Positions 1 through 10,614 of a DNA stretch of 64,000 nt are shown one piece after another. Origin of the DNA: Lactarius indigo (lineage: Eukaryota > Basidiomycota > Agaricomycetes > Russulales > Russulaceae); assembly GCA_025766275.1 (NCBI GenBank), contig JAFKAC010000007.1:1860001-1924000 (forward strand). Reading direction: 5' to 3'. The first letter of the stretch is position 1; every line of letters begins with the position of its first letter. Made by a program: the position numbers and the translations under genes. The notes beneath the pieces are model-generated. The model ran no database searches, was not told where the DNA came from, and saw only the letters and a program-made list of their open reading frames with translations.

Positions 1-400
1 CGTCGATGTCGATGGTCAGCCGGGCGAGGTTGGGAGCGTGGGTGAGGATGATGATGAAGTCGGCGACCATTTGGCGAAATCGCTCGGAAACTTTAACTTG
101 GAGCGGGTCGCGGCCCCAGGGAGCTGGGGGGCTGGATATCTCTATTCCAAACGAGCGAATGTGTCGGCCGAGGTCGGGGCGTTGGGTGAGAGAGCGGATG
201 AGCAGGGAACGCCGGCGATGACATAAGGAAATGGGGACGTCACGGAACAGCAGCGCCTGGGCGGGCGTATTCCATGCCTTGCAAACGCGAGAACAGACCG
301 CGAGCGTTCTAGAGTCGGCAGTGGCTTTTTGAGGCTCGAATTTGGCCCAAGCGAGAATCATGTCCACCAGCTCGAGCGGTAGCGACGCGAGACGGGTCAT
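1..400 (-). CDS. F-box protein, N-terminal part, cut by window edge
   Basis: The reverse strand from an ATG at 398-400 stays open to the left edge (133 codons), so the gene runs off the window. The protein starts MTRLASLPLELVDMILAWAK and continues with a cysteine/valine-rich stretch ending in VCKAW, the usual layout of a fungal F-box of about 40 residues. The following text (HIRSFGIEI..., ILTHAPNLARLTIDID) looks like the leucine-rich-repeat-like tail of Agaricomycete F-box proteins. Such proteins normally bind SKP1 and select substrates for SCF ubiquitin ligases; the substrate here cannot be told. No intron is needed in the visible part. Confidence 0.75.
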   Translation of the reverse strand, partial: MTRLASLPLELVDMILAWAKFEPQKATADSRTLAVCSRVCKAWNTPAQALLFRDVPISLCHRRRSLLIRSLTQRPDLGRHIRSFGIEISSPPAPWGRDPLQVKVSERFRQMVADFIIILTHAPNLARLTIDID

Positions 401-880
401 AGCTGTCGTTGAGTGTCAAAGGGAGAAGTGGAAGCAGTAAGAGTGCATATATGCACGTGCATACCTTGAGGAAAACCGAATATAAACGGTGAGGTTCTCT
501 AGCAGGTGGGGTTGAGGACGTGATGCATACGTGGCGAAGAGAGAAATTGGGCGGGCTAAAGTGGAGTGGGATTATATGCGTTGGTGTCGAGAGCGAGCTG
601 GAGGGACCCCACGATGTACTCCAGCAGTAGGTTTTATGTACAAACGGGCGCCAGGGAAGGAGAGGGTGGTTTTTACGTGTCGGGTTACCAAATAAATCAT
701 GGGCCGACTGACCGAGAGACGCATGTGCTGGCACGTTGTGATGTCGCTAACCACTCAGGTACATTCAGGCTGTGCTCAACCTCGATAACCCTTATCACAC
801 ACAAACCAATAATATTTCTCACAGTTGCACGTGAGATTCGACGCCACGCCCACAACGTCTCTTGACACGCAGCAACCACT
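401..880. promoter_or_regulatory. Divergent intergenic region, F-box gene / BOS1
   Basis: This 480-bp stretch lies between two outward-facing start codons and must hold both promoters. ORFs on both strands here show no protein-like composition. No clear TATA box stands out. Confidence 0.4.
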
Positions 881-1835
881 ATGAACTCCCTTTACACTCT
901 CGGCGTGCGCCAATCAAGCTCTATACAGGCAGATTTGGAGCGTCTGCGTGGCGGGGATGTCTCTGCGTCGCTACTAGGTCTCTTTTTATCCATCCATTTT
1001 GTCCCCTTAGCTGACTCCTGACATACGTTTCGGTCAGGGCAGATATCCGCTTCCCTCGCAGGGATGAGTCGAACGATCGACGACTATGACTCTATGGCAC
1101 GGAGGGAGATCATCAAGGCAAAGCAGGAAAAGGCAACGTCGTACGTGCGACGCAAGCCGCATTTATCTCATCTGACGCAAACGTCCCCTAGGCGAGTGCA
1201 AAAGTTCAAGAGCGACTATGCCGAGTTTCGCAAAGAATTTGAGCGCATAAAGGAAGACGTGCGTATCCCCCTGGTCCCTCCCTTGCCTCCCCTGACTTTA
1301 TCTATGGTCGTACCAGCACACTGCGGCACAACGCACCGAGCTCTTCTCCACGAGCACCGGCACGCCTCTCACACCTGGTGCTGGAAGACGGCGCTTCGCC
1401 ACGGGACCATCGACATCGACGCAGTCAGACACGGCGCCCGAAAACCCTTTCCGTCCTAACAACAGCGGCGCGCACGCGTACCTAGGTGCGAGCCGGGAGG
1501 CGCACGCGCTGCACGAGCACGAGTTTATACGTGGCGCGGAAACGCGGCTGGATGAGTTCTTGGCGCAGGGGCGGGAGGTGCTCGATAACCTCGTCGACCA
1601 GCGCGCGATGCTCAAGGGCACGCAGCGCCGCCTGCGAGACGCGGCGAACACGCTTGGGCTCAGTCGTGACGTCGTTAGCTGGATCGAGCGTAGAAGGTGC
1701 GCGGTTTTTCTATTACTCCACGACGATCTTTTTTGACGCTGGTGAACTTGCAGCACGCAGGACATGTACATCTTCTGGGCCGGTGCCGTGTTTACGTTCT
1801 TCTGCTTCTATCTGATATGGAGATATCTTGGCTGA
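881..1835 (+). CDS. BOS1: Membrin/Bos1-type Qb-SNARE of ER-Golgi vesicles
   Basis: Five exons join in frame: 881-977, 1038-1140, 1192-1258, 1317-1696 and 1754-1835, giving 242 residues. The N-terminus (MNSLYTLGVRQSS..., QISASLAGMSRTIDDYDSMA) and a coiled SNARE segment ending in LKGTQRRLRDAANTLGLS match the membrin/GOSR2/Bos1 family. A C-terminal anchor of about 20 hydrophobic residues (IFWAGAVFTFFCFYLIW) follows, with only YLG behind it, as expected for a tail-anchored SNARE. The family drives fusion of COPII vesicles with the early Golgi. The donor of intron 2 could lie 3 nt upstream, which would remove one serine. The start is chosen because it gives the family's canonical N-terminus. Confidence 0.92.
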
Positions 1836-3387
1836 GCCATCATGCCATGCCGTACTATGTCGTTTTATTTTATTTTGGACTTTTGATGGCGCCCACATGC
1901 CACCACGTTGCTATGTGTCATTGTAATTCTTTCCATGTTTTCTATCTCGCTAATGGTACGTGGCTCATACCCTGCATTAAACGCTACACGCCATACATTG
2001 AAACAACTTGGTGCACTTTGCAAGATGCGATGATGGAAATAACGACAAGAAATCAACGCCCAATTTCCGGATAACCCGAGGTACAGCCCACGACGCTCCG
2101 TGGGATCGTCAAGACGCTCCTCTTCTTGGGCCCATTCCTACTTCCGCCTGTGCGGCTGCTCCAGTACACCTTTTGTCCGTCCGAAACCGATACACACCAT
2201 GTTATCCTGCACCTTTAGGTATATCTCAGTGTTATTACACTTGAGTCGTTATATCTGCACCGGAGTATTGCCGAATACTCCAAGGAATACTCAATTCATT
2301 GAATGTCCGCGCCGACAGTGCTAAAATAGGAAATTTGACCCTGCGTACGGTAATCATGTATGCCAGTCAGGTGACATTTCCCAATTACGTCAACTAGTCC
2401 CGGCGTCCAATGCTAAGGTTGGTGCATCACCAAGGTTTCCCTGTGAGGTTCGGAATGTGAAGGAGCAATTAAAGGCTTTATCATATAGTATTTAATAATC
2501 CTGAGGTCCATGGAACCTATTGGGCGGATGCCTCCGGCTACTGTGCCATTGATACTTGATTGTGAAGTAGAACCTGAAGACCCTATGTGAGTTACCACCG
2601 AATCGTAATCAGTTTTTCAGAATCTCTCATTTGGTGCTGGATTATTTTTCCGGCGTTTTGTGGTTACTATCATATATATGGTCACGGTGGAGTGGTGGTA
2701 GCCGACGATCGGAAAATCTCTTGCTGCTCGGAATGTGGCCCGGTCGTTCACACATACACAGCGTTGCCTGCAACTACTGTGACCATAGTAGCGCAATCTG
2801 GTGGCAGCACTCCAACTCCTATTGATATATTCCATACAGTACTGATACAGCACTTCCAATGATGCCAGTGGCCAAGAATCGAATCACACAAGTGCTACTG
2901 TATCGCCGAAGTACTACTATCACCAAGGGTTATGTCGTATTTTGGTTTCAAGTTCTGTCCCCTTGATTCGGTCGGCGACCCACGTACCAAGCCTGCATCA
3001 AGCTTTAGTGTTCTACGGGTTCCCTACCTTTGGAACGTTAGTTGATCAAACTTGCAGGTACTAGTGTCTCATCCCCTGATGGACACGTTGCTGTCATAAC
3101 GGTGGCCTTATTTATCTGCACCACAGGCACATCTGCAAAACAGGAGGTGATTCGTGAACAATTTGAACGTTTCTGAACGTCTCTGAACACCTCTGAACTG
3201 CCTAATCCTAATCATGAAGTGACTAGTAGATTTTCTCTGTTTTGCTGATGACTTGATGATCTTGCTCGTACTCTCAATCTGAAACAAATTCTGTTATAAG
3301 GCCACCATTCAGGCCCCTTGTGGATCACCACCTTGCTGTCCCCACTTCCCTGTGGCGCTAGTCCCTACTCGCTTCTCAACATTTACA
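1836..3387. other. Gene-poor intergenic stretch
   Basis: I see no gene in these 1.55 kb. The ORFs are short, overlap on both strands and lack any family pattern. Around 3165-3195 three short imperfect copies of CTCTGAAC/TCTGAACG occur. The rest is unremarkable single-copy-looking sequence. Confidence 0.4.
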
Positions 3388-5135
3388 ATGTCAACGTCGT
3401 CAATGGCTAAGTTCTCTGGGTCGCCAACTGCTTCCCCAGAGATCATCAAACTGTGAGTTCGGTGATACTACAGTGGCGGTTTCCCTCACAATCCGTTGAT
3501 CTTTTCACACTGCCAGAGCTGCCCCTCTTGTGCGTTTGGCTCTCATTCTACTGTCCATACAATTGATTTTCCCCAAAATTCCCGTAGCTCTTCGCCCCCG
3601 TATTCAATTGGGCCCTCTACGGCGTTCTCTGCGTCCAGATTTGTGCGAGACCCGTCCCTCGAAACTTGGTTTATTCCACTCATCCACTGTTCAGACGTAT
3701 ATAGCTACAATTTTCCGATGGATAGACGACCCATAAAGTTTCTAGGTTGGTCTTCGACATTACCTGGAATATCCGTGGCGTCAAGGCGAACTTTGAGCAG
3801 CTTATTCCGTCTTTCTGGTGGAGACCGTTCAAACCGCACTGTCTGGAGCCAATCTCTACTATTGGTTTGTTGCTGGATTTGGAAATGTGGAGCACCTCAG
3901 GAATTCCCATCTCGCTCCCATAAACGTTCCCGTCCTTACCGCGGTTATTTCGTTCATCGTTCAAGGGTACTTCTGTTATCGAATTTGGGTGCTGAAATCA
4001 CGGTCATCGTGGATCTGTGGGATCATCGCTACCGTATGTGTACCTGACTGTCCCTGCATTCTTTAATTTCTGACTTTTTCCTGTCCAGGTTGCAGTGACT
4101 CAATTAGTCACAGGGATATGGGCGAGCACCAAAGTCGGTACTATACACACTCTCGCCAAATCGTCTTTCTCACACGGCGTTCAGTCAATCATGCTTGAAA
4201 AGTATGCGATTTCCAAGATAGCACTATACGTACGCACGCCCGTTTCTATTTGGTTGGCCACACCACTTCATACTCTGTCGTGTCAGTTATGGGCGATATC
4301 GAGTACCTTGGCGGACATTCTGATCGCGGTGGTGATGACGCTGCTGGTACGCAATCACATTATTGGATCCTTTATTACATGATTGACTAAAATCCTGTTG
4401 GGCAGTTAAGGAGGGCATGTAGTAACTTCTCCAGCTTCGTGTTAATTCGTGTGGTACGGCTTACCATCGAGACGAACACCCTTACTGGTACCGGTCCCTC
4501 CCCGGAAAACCCCACATGGTCGTGCATCTAACTTCTTGTTTAGCCACGTTGGCCATCACAACTCTTGTGCTTTATGTCACATTCCCTGTATGTCGGACTG
4601 AAATACACCACGATTGATCTTTTGACCTGATCACCTCATCCGCAGAACGAGATATACTTCGTATACACGTACGTTATTTTGGCCCGCCACTTTGTGCCTT
4701 TCTAGCTAATATGAAGACAGAGTTGCGTCTATTGGGAAAGTGTGAGTGACACATAGCTTGTACTGCGCCGGGCCTAAAAACACTGACAAATGTTTCAGGT
4801 ACTCTAACACCCTATTATTGAACCTCAACAATCGCATCTACTTTCGTGACCACGAATTACCCAGACACGGAGATAGCACCTTCCCCCCGATCCCCGAAGG
4901 GGCTCGCGTCGTCACAGAGACACCGCTCCATTTTGCAACACCTGAGCCACAGTTGCTAGCAATAAAGAAGATCGTTGACATTCTCTCCCACTCCGTCAAT
5001 TCTCGGCCGATGGACCTAGATAGTAGCAGAGGCAACTCAGACGACACCGCCCCGGGTACGTACAATTTTCCGTCACAGCTGCTCCGGTTCCCGCATTTCT
5101 GAACGGCTCTGTCTTGCCATCCAGACACGCCCTAG
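3388..5135 (+). CDS. DUF6534-type multi-pass membrane protein
   Basis: A multi-exon gene starting MSTSSMAKFSG. Early exons join as 3388-3452, a short exon at 3517 (LAAPL), then LFAPVFNWALYGVLCVQIYVYSYNFPMDRR. Later segments LVETVQTALSGANLYYWF, SFIVQGYFCYRIWVL, SSTLADILIAVVMTLL, VRLTIETNTLT and LLLNLNNRIYFRDHE follow the order of the DUF6534 family, abundant in Agaricomycetes, with about seven hydrophobic helices and a short polar C-tail. Function of the family is unknown. The tail intron (donor near 5056) and the TAG at 5133-5135 are my best reading. The stretch around 4135-4285 is open in one frame but may hide one or two introns. Confidence 0.72.
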
Positions 5136-6276
5136 GCAATTTCAATTGCCTCCCGATGATCCCTGGGGGACGATGGGTATCATCCGATTTTCAGTGAGAG
5201 CGAGGAATCACCTTACTTGAGACAAGGTCACATACAGATTGAAATTACCTACAGTAAGAACGAGTGTATCGTAACTAATTTTTGAACAAACTTGTCCTCC
5301 AGAAACTGGCACACGTGAACGTTCTCCGAAAACTAGTCAGTTGGACCTCCCCCCGGTCTAATATACTATACAGTGTTTGTAACCTGCCTCTTGTTGGTCC
5401 CACGTCCTTGTTCTTGTATCGCAAACCAGTAGGTTACACTCTTTTTCCCAGTTCCCTGATGACGGCCTTGTCATGACTTCCTCGCTGCCGACATGGAAAA
5501 CAAAAATAGATTCAGAAGCCGAGTATGGCCCGCGCGAGCATCCAACCAAAAAAGATTTCTCCAACCTAACTTTTACCATCTCTGTCCTGGTTTGCCGTAT
5601 GCTTGGACAATTTTGTACTGTTCGGGACAAGGTTCGGGACAAATACTCGCTCGCCGAAGGAGCCGTACAGTATGTACAGTAGTGCTTTGGTGTAAAGCTT
5701 AGTACGGACACTCCAACTCGGCTGAAGAAAAGGGAGACAAAGGGAGTCCTTTGATAGTGGCTATCGTCGGTTTGTGGTAAGGCACTGGGAATGCGAATGA
5801 GGTGACACGTGGATCATCGCGGTAAGCGCCACCGCTTGTTGACCCCCCTCGAATTTTTCTACACAGCCACAATCGACAATCGATTGCGCTGGCAGACGAC
5901 AAAAAACTGCGCGAATCATTTCTCTTTAAAATCGATCGCGAGACTCCTTTCGACATACTTCCATTGCGTATGGTGCGAGCCAGTGGGCCAGTTGTAGTTA
6001 TGTGGAAGGTATTCGGTATGTTGTCCGAGTGCTGGCATATATAACGCCTCTTGTACTAGAGCACGCCCGCCTGAGGCATTTTACAGGCGTTCCGATCGAT
6101 GTCCTTCGTTGTTTCGAGGCCTGGAGCTCACCAGGTGTCCCCCGTTCACTTTTCCATTCATTACGCATGTGGCCTGGTTGGGGGAGGAGGGGACAAACAT
6201 AGTACGTGACCAATACACTAATCCGAAGTCGATCTTCAAACCCCTTTCTTCGACCCTATTTACAAATCCCTGCGAT
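5136..6276. other. Intergenic stretch without a recognised gene
   Basis: I see no supported gene. A 69-codon ORF at 5473-5682 has no family features. The 3' flank of the minus-strand zinc-finger gene occupies the right end. Confidence 0.35.
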
Positions 6277-8216
6277 TCACGGGTTGCCTTCCAGCCGTAT
6301 CTTCTTTTGCTTCTTCGACGTAGTTGGGACCTTCGCCTGCTGCATGGCTTGCTGGGTGATCGCCGCGAATCGGGGACCGAGCTCCTCTCCAGTCCTCAGA
6401 CAGCGCTCTACCTTCGCGTTAAATTCCTCGAAGAGCCGCTTGACCGTCTTCTTCTTCCACTCGGCCTGGTCTCGCGGTGTCGTGCGGCATTCTTCTTGGT
6501 ACTTTTTCCCGGTGTGACGCTTTTCCGAGTCCCGGCGTCCGAAATGGTCCCCGCATCGATTGCAGAAGGTAAGTTCGGCGGGGTGGTCTTCGGACGTTTT
6601 ACAGTGACGCCGGAAGCATTGCCAGGAGCCCAATTCTACGGTCGGGCATAGCTTGCACTTGATGACACGGACTGCTCTGCGTTCCACGTCGTCCTCGGTG
6701 GTCTGGAGCATCAGCCGCTGCCTCTCCGTCAAGGCACTTGGGATCTCGTAGAGGCTTTCTCGGTCTTCAGCACTCCCCCCAGTACGCTGCGACACCACGC
6801 TGCGCAGGTCGCGTTGGATTTCCGACTGTTCCCTCCCTTCCAACTGTTCTTGCTCAGGGAATCCTACCGTCTCTTGCGGGATACTAGATCCCAGAAGCGG
6901 GTGAAGATACAGCTCCTGTGCTGTTATGGTGCGAGCCTCTCTGCTCTGCGTTGTACTGTCATAGGTGTATTTTTCATCTTGTTTCTGGGCACTGGTCCCA
7001 GGCGCATGGCGGGTCCCCTTTGTAGACCCCTCTGCCTCTTCCAAGACCCAACTAGCGCTTGGCCTTCTTCTCTTGTGGGTTATTCCGGAGCTACCGCTAT
7101 CATTGTCATTAGCTTGTGGAGGCGCCTTTCGAGAGATTCCATACCACTCTCTAGCTCGCTTCCCAAGAACAGTTCCCGCCTTCTCAATACTCCCTGTGGT
7201 CGTTGTCGTCGTCAACAGATTGACGGGCGCTACTGTATTGTCTGTGTAGTTCAACCAAGGTAAGGGCCTAGCAAAATCAGGAATAGGACGGTGTGAGATT
7301 TCTCCTGTAAGCAGAATCAAGGTGCTACAGTGAACATACGGTATGTTCTCGAACAATCCTACTTGGGTAGAAGTCAGGGCATCATCCTGTTGCGTCAGCG
7401 GTGCGAAATTGATTCCATCCCAATTGGGTGGTGCACGTGGGACTTGTTCCGCTTGGGGGGTCTCAAGGGTGCCAAAGTCTGAGAGAAGGTCCGATAATAA
7501 GACCTGTAGGCGGAAAGGATGTGGTCAGTAAGGTCTCTTGCATTGGCGTTACTTATGCTCACGAGATTTGAGGTTAGCGCCTCGTGGGCGTGTGGGTTGT
7601 TTATATGATCCTCGGTGTCATCCCTTGGAGGTGACGGAACGGAGCCGGCATTCGTCAGAGCTTTGGACTCGGTGAGTAAAAGACGTGACAAACGCGAGAT
7701 GGAGACATACATGGTGTGGGTAAGGCAGAAAAGTCCCAGCCCTGTGGGATGACACGGTGAGTAATATGACCAGTCGATTACCAATCATTGCGTACTTACA
7801 AGAGGTCCCGAGAGCAAATCAAAACCATGAGTGTATGGGCCGTAGTCGGCGAATAGAGGCGGGGCGGTAGCGGAAGTCGATGGTGTGACATTTGTTGTTG
7901 TGAAACTTCCGAGGTAGGTGCTGTTCGTGGACATGTCCCCGGTAGCGACAGTGGCATACTGTTGACAGGATATGACAGATGTCAGCGGCTTCTCAGCGTG
8001 GGGGAACGTGCTTGCAGAACCGCCTTCGGGTTCAAATCCGGCAGTATTGTGGGGAAGCGTGCCACTATCGTAAAAGAACCGGCCTTCCGGACAATCAAAG
8101 ATAGAGTCAACACCGTCCAGATGACCGGATTGCGTGATTGACCCGTCTTCTACGGAAGCGGGAGCACCAAGTGGGGCCGAGATGGCAATCCCGAAGGAGG
8201 CATCGAAATAGATCAT
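6277..8216 (-). CDS. Zinc-finger protein with two Cys/His clusters
   Basis: Five exons join in frame: 8216-7800, 7741-7711, 7660-7563, 7503-7340 and 7267-6277, giving 566 residues. The N-terminal half is serine/threonine/proline-rich and looks disordered. The middle reads DLLSDFGTLETPQAEQ and later FENIPPLPWLNYTDNTVAPV across the last splice. Near the C-terminus lie two clusters: CKLCPTVELGSWQCFRRHCK...H, and CNRCGDHFGRRDSEKRH with a following cysteine. A basic helical tail ends SKKQKKIRL. It is probably a nuclear nucleic-acid-binding protein; target unknown. An in-frame upstream ATG at 8303 exists, but MIYFDASFG at 8216 looks the more natural start. A decayed paralogue follows at 9.0-10.1 kb. 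Confidence 0.72.
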
Positions 8217-9029
8217 TGTGGATGGGTGCAGGGAAGTGCTAAGGGCCTTTCTAGAGCTTTTATCCACACCAGCTTTGCCACCACCGGGTGGCGATGACCA
8301 CAACCACAGTCACAATTATGATTGCACGTGACTCCAACAAGGGGCTCTCACTGGCATGGTCTTCGCGCTTATGCACCCATGCCCTTGTCGCCCAGGCCAC
8401 TGTCCCCTATTTTCACGATAGAAACATACCTAGTGCTTGCATCGGTCAGAAACGAGCCTCTGAGGGAGACGACTCATTAGTGTACAACGTCCCCGGCCCA
8501 ACTTGCTGGCACGCTGGCACAACGACTTCAAGGGCAAAAAGGCCTCACCGGCCGGATTTACGGGCCGGGATATGTGTGGCTATTGCCGCGAACACGTCTA
8601 GCGCTACCACACTTGCAATGGTTCCGAGTCATTGGTACGCGTTGGAATGGTGCACACGCGTAGTTTTAGACCACGCCAAGTTCACGCATAATAATAATCA
8701 GCTACATGCAAGCTCGAGGCAGTGAAGACACCAAAGATTCTGACCAACATCTTAGGACTTCTGTCCAACCGTCCTACGTCTTCAATCAAAAACAGTGAGA
8801 GATCAGCTGGTGTTCTTGATATTGTGTCGTTGAAAATTTCGACTGTGCGTGTTCCTCCTGTGCCCACCTTTCCTGATTTTAACATTATTTCTTTGCCATT
8901 TGACCAGCGACAATTTTTGGAGTCCCATCCCAGACCGAGACCGCTATTGGGAAAAACAGTCGCTCTCGGCGCATAGGACAGCGGGAGGAAGGAAAAGTAA
9001 TGTCAAGGTATTTATGTGGGTCTATTAAT
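8217..9029. other. Intergenic stretch with a dispersed repeat
   Basis: This lies upstream of the zinc-finger gene. Apart from the repeat at about 8345-8500, nothing is recognisable. An 84-codon ORF at 8722-8976 and its antisense partner show no family pattern. Confidence 0.35.
8345..8500 (+). repeat. Dispersed repeat, copy 1 (partner at 16650-16800)
   Basis: The motif CAGGCCACTGTCCCCT occurs in both places in the same order and orientation. So do flanking blocks such as CAYCCATGCCC/CACTCATGTCC and AACGAG...GAGGGAGACG. The match is gapped and diverged, so this looks like an old interspersed element. No ORF spans it. Confidence 0.5.
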
Positions 9030-10075
9030 AAATCCCTGCGACTCACCAGCCGCCTTCCAACCGTATGATCCTCTTATGCTTGCTTACTTCGACGTAGTCG
9101 GGAGCTTCACCTGGGCGAGCAGCGAAACAAAGACCAGGACCTCTCCGGTTCTCGTACAAGTACTCCATTTTCGTCCTCGAAGAGCCTCTCGGACAGGTCT
9201 CGCGGCGTCGTGCAGCATATTTCTTGGTACTCTTTCCCATGGCGGGGCGTAGCTTCCCTTGGCGCACTACCTACTTCGCGCTTACGTAGGATGTAGCCTT
9301 GTGATTCCCAAAAGCGTCGGCCGTTGTCTCTGTCAAGACATTTGAGATCGCGCGGGAGCCTTTGCCGTTGTTGGCGCTCTCCTACTCCATAGTTCTATCT
9401 GCTACGGCATCGTGCTTCCCAGGTCGTGCCGCATTTCGTTTGTTGCTCTCACCTCTCCGTCCGAGTCAACTACTCCTACTCAAGGGCTCCCACGGACGCG
9501 ATTCCATACCTCTTCCAACTTCACTTTTCTCAAGATCATCTCCGACCTCCAAGCGCCAACTGTGATTGTCGTCCTCAATACTTGATTGGTCTCCATATAT
9601 TTCCCCGACCAGAACCAGCGCAAGGACTGTGCGACGTTTCTCCTGTAAGCGGAGCCTAAGCGGGGAAGTGTACGTTCGACGTGTTCTCGAACATTGTCGT
9701 GGAAACAAAGGACAGGGCGTAAGTCCGTTGCGTCTTCTGATTTATCTTGTTCCGGATAGACGATTCCAGGGGAACTAGTGAAGGAGGTCCGGGTGATTGG
9801 ACTTGTGGGAAATGTTGGTGCTATTTGCACACATGTTTGAGGTTGGCACCTCGAGTGTTAGCGTGACGTATCCAATATCCGAGCCAATCGCTCATCACCG
9901 ACGGTGTAGAGCTGGCATGCGCATATGTCAGCGCGTTGTACCGGATAGGTACAAGACGTCATGGCAAACGCATGGCGGAGACCTACAGGATGAGAACAAG
10001 GAGGGAAGGTCCATGCCCTGTGGCGCGATCAAGGTGGGTGATACCTTCAGCTGACCACTATTCTTTGCGTGCTGA
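9030..10075 (-). pseudogene. Decayed partial copy of the zinc-finger gene
   Basis: Block-by-block similarity to the gene at 6277-8216 runs through the whole stretch in the same orientation. The 3' end AAATCCCTGCGA...CCTTCCA at about 9030-9060 matches 6268-6295. The GTCTCGCGGCGTCGTGC block matches the RTTPRDQAEW region. TTTCTCCTGTAAGC and the FENIP block (9630-9700) match 7300-7350, and 9960-10075 matches 7690-7800. Stops and frameshifts break every frame. Two parts are missing: the zinc-finger segment (about 145 bp between 'TTCTTGGTAC' and 'GCGTAGCTT') and all of exon 1. It cannot make the parent protein. Confidence 0.75.
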
Positions 10076-10614
10076 CAGGAAGATCTGAGAAAATAGAAAT
10101 TATAGGTGTATCGCCAATTTTTTCCCTGGGGAGTCCTAATCTCTTTACAGAGTAGTATAGTCGCTGGGTTGGCATTTCAACATGTGCGTCGCTGTCACAT
10201 TTTGAAGTAACGATGCAATTCATCTTGCAATGTTATTACAACACAGTTATGACCCAAGATTACGGCTGATTAAAATTCAACGCCAGGCCCAGCATCAATC
10301 ATTCTAAATGCAAGAAAGACCGAGCATGGGGGCGTATGATCAACCTTGTGTCCACGAGACGTCTGGGTCGGTGCCGCGCGTGCTGGTTCGCAAGAAGCTT
10401 TGAATAGTCCAGACTCTCATTTCACGCGTCCTGGCGTAAACCTCGCACCAATCACCTATGCACGGAAGCTCAGATGACCTCCACATTTTTGTAGCCCTTG
10501 TTCAATTTATATTTCCCACAAAGGGTCCATATTCCAATCATCGCACTATAAGTATGATGAGGATCGGGGTTAAGCTGTCGACACCCAGCAACGTCGACAA
10601 ATTACTCTGACTAA
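10076..10614. promoter_or_regulatory. Upstream region of the FAD oxidase gene
   Basis: These 539 bp hold no gene-like ORF. The sequence AACTATAAGTATGATG-like 'CTATAAGTATG' at about 10545-10555 lies some 65 bp before the start codon and could act as a TATA element. Confidence 0.35.

Noticed and set aside
2587..2862. ORFs on both strands of 80-91 codons
   Set aside because: Mutually overlapping, of low quality, and with no recognisable motif or splice context.
5473..5702. Two overlapping 69-codon plus-strand ORFs as small genes
   Set aside because: No family pattern or conserved partner, and a competing ORF on the minus strand (5358-5711) is longer. Nothing decides for any of them.
8029..8045. 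tRNA-like GGTTCAAATCC box
   Set aside because: It lies inside exon 1 of the zinc-finger gene, and no A-box, stems or anticodon loop can be built around it.
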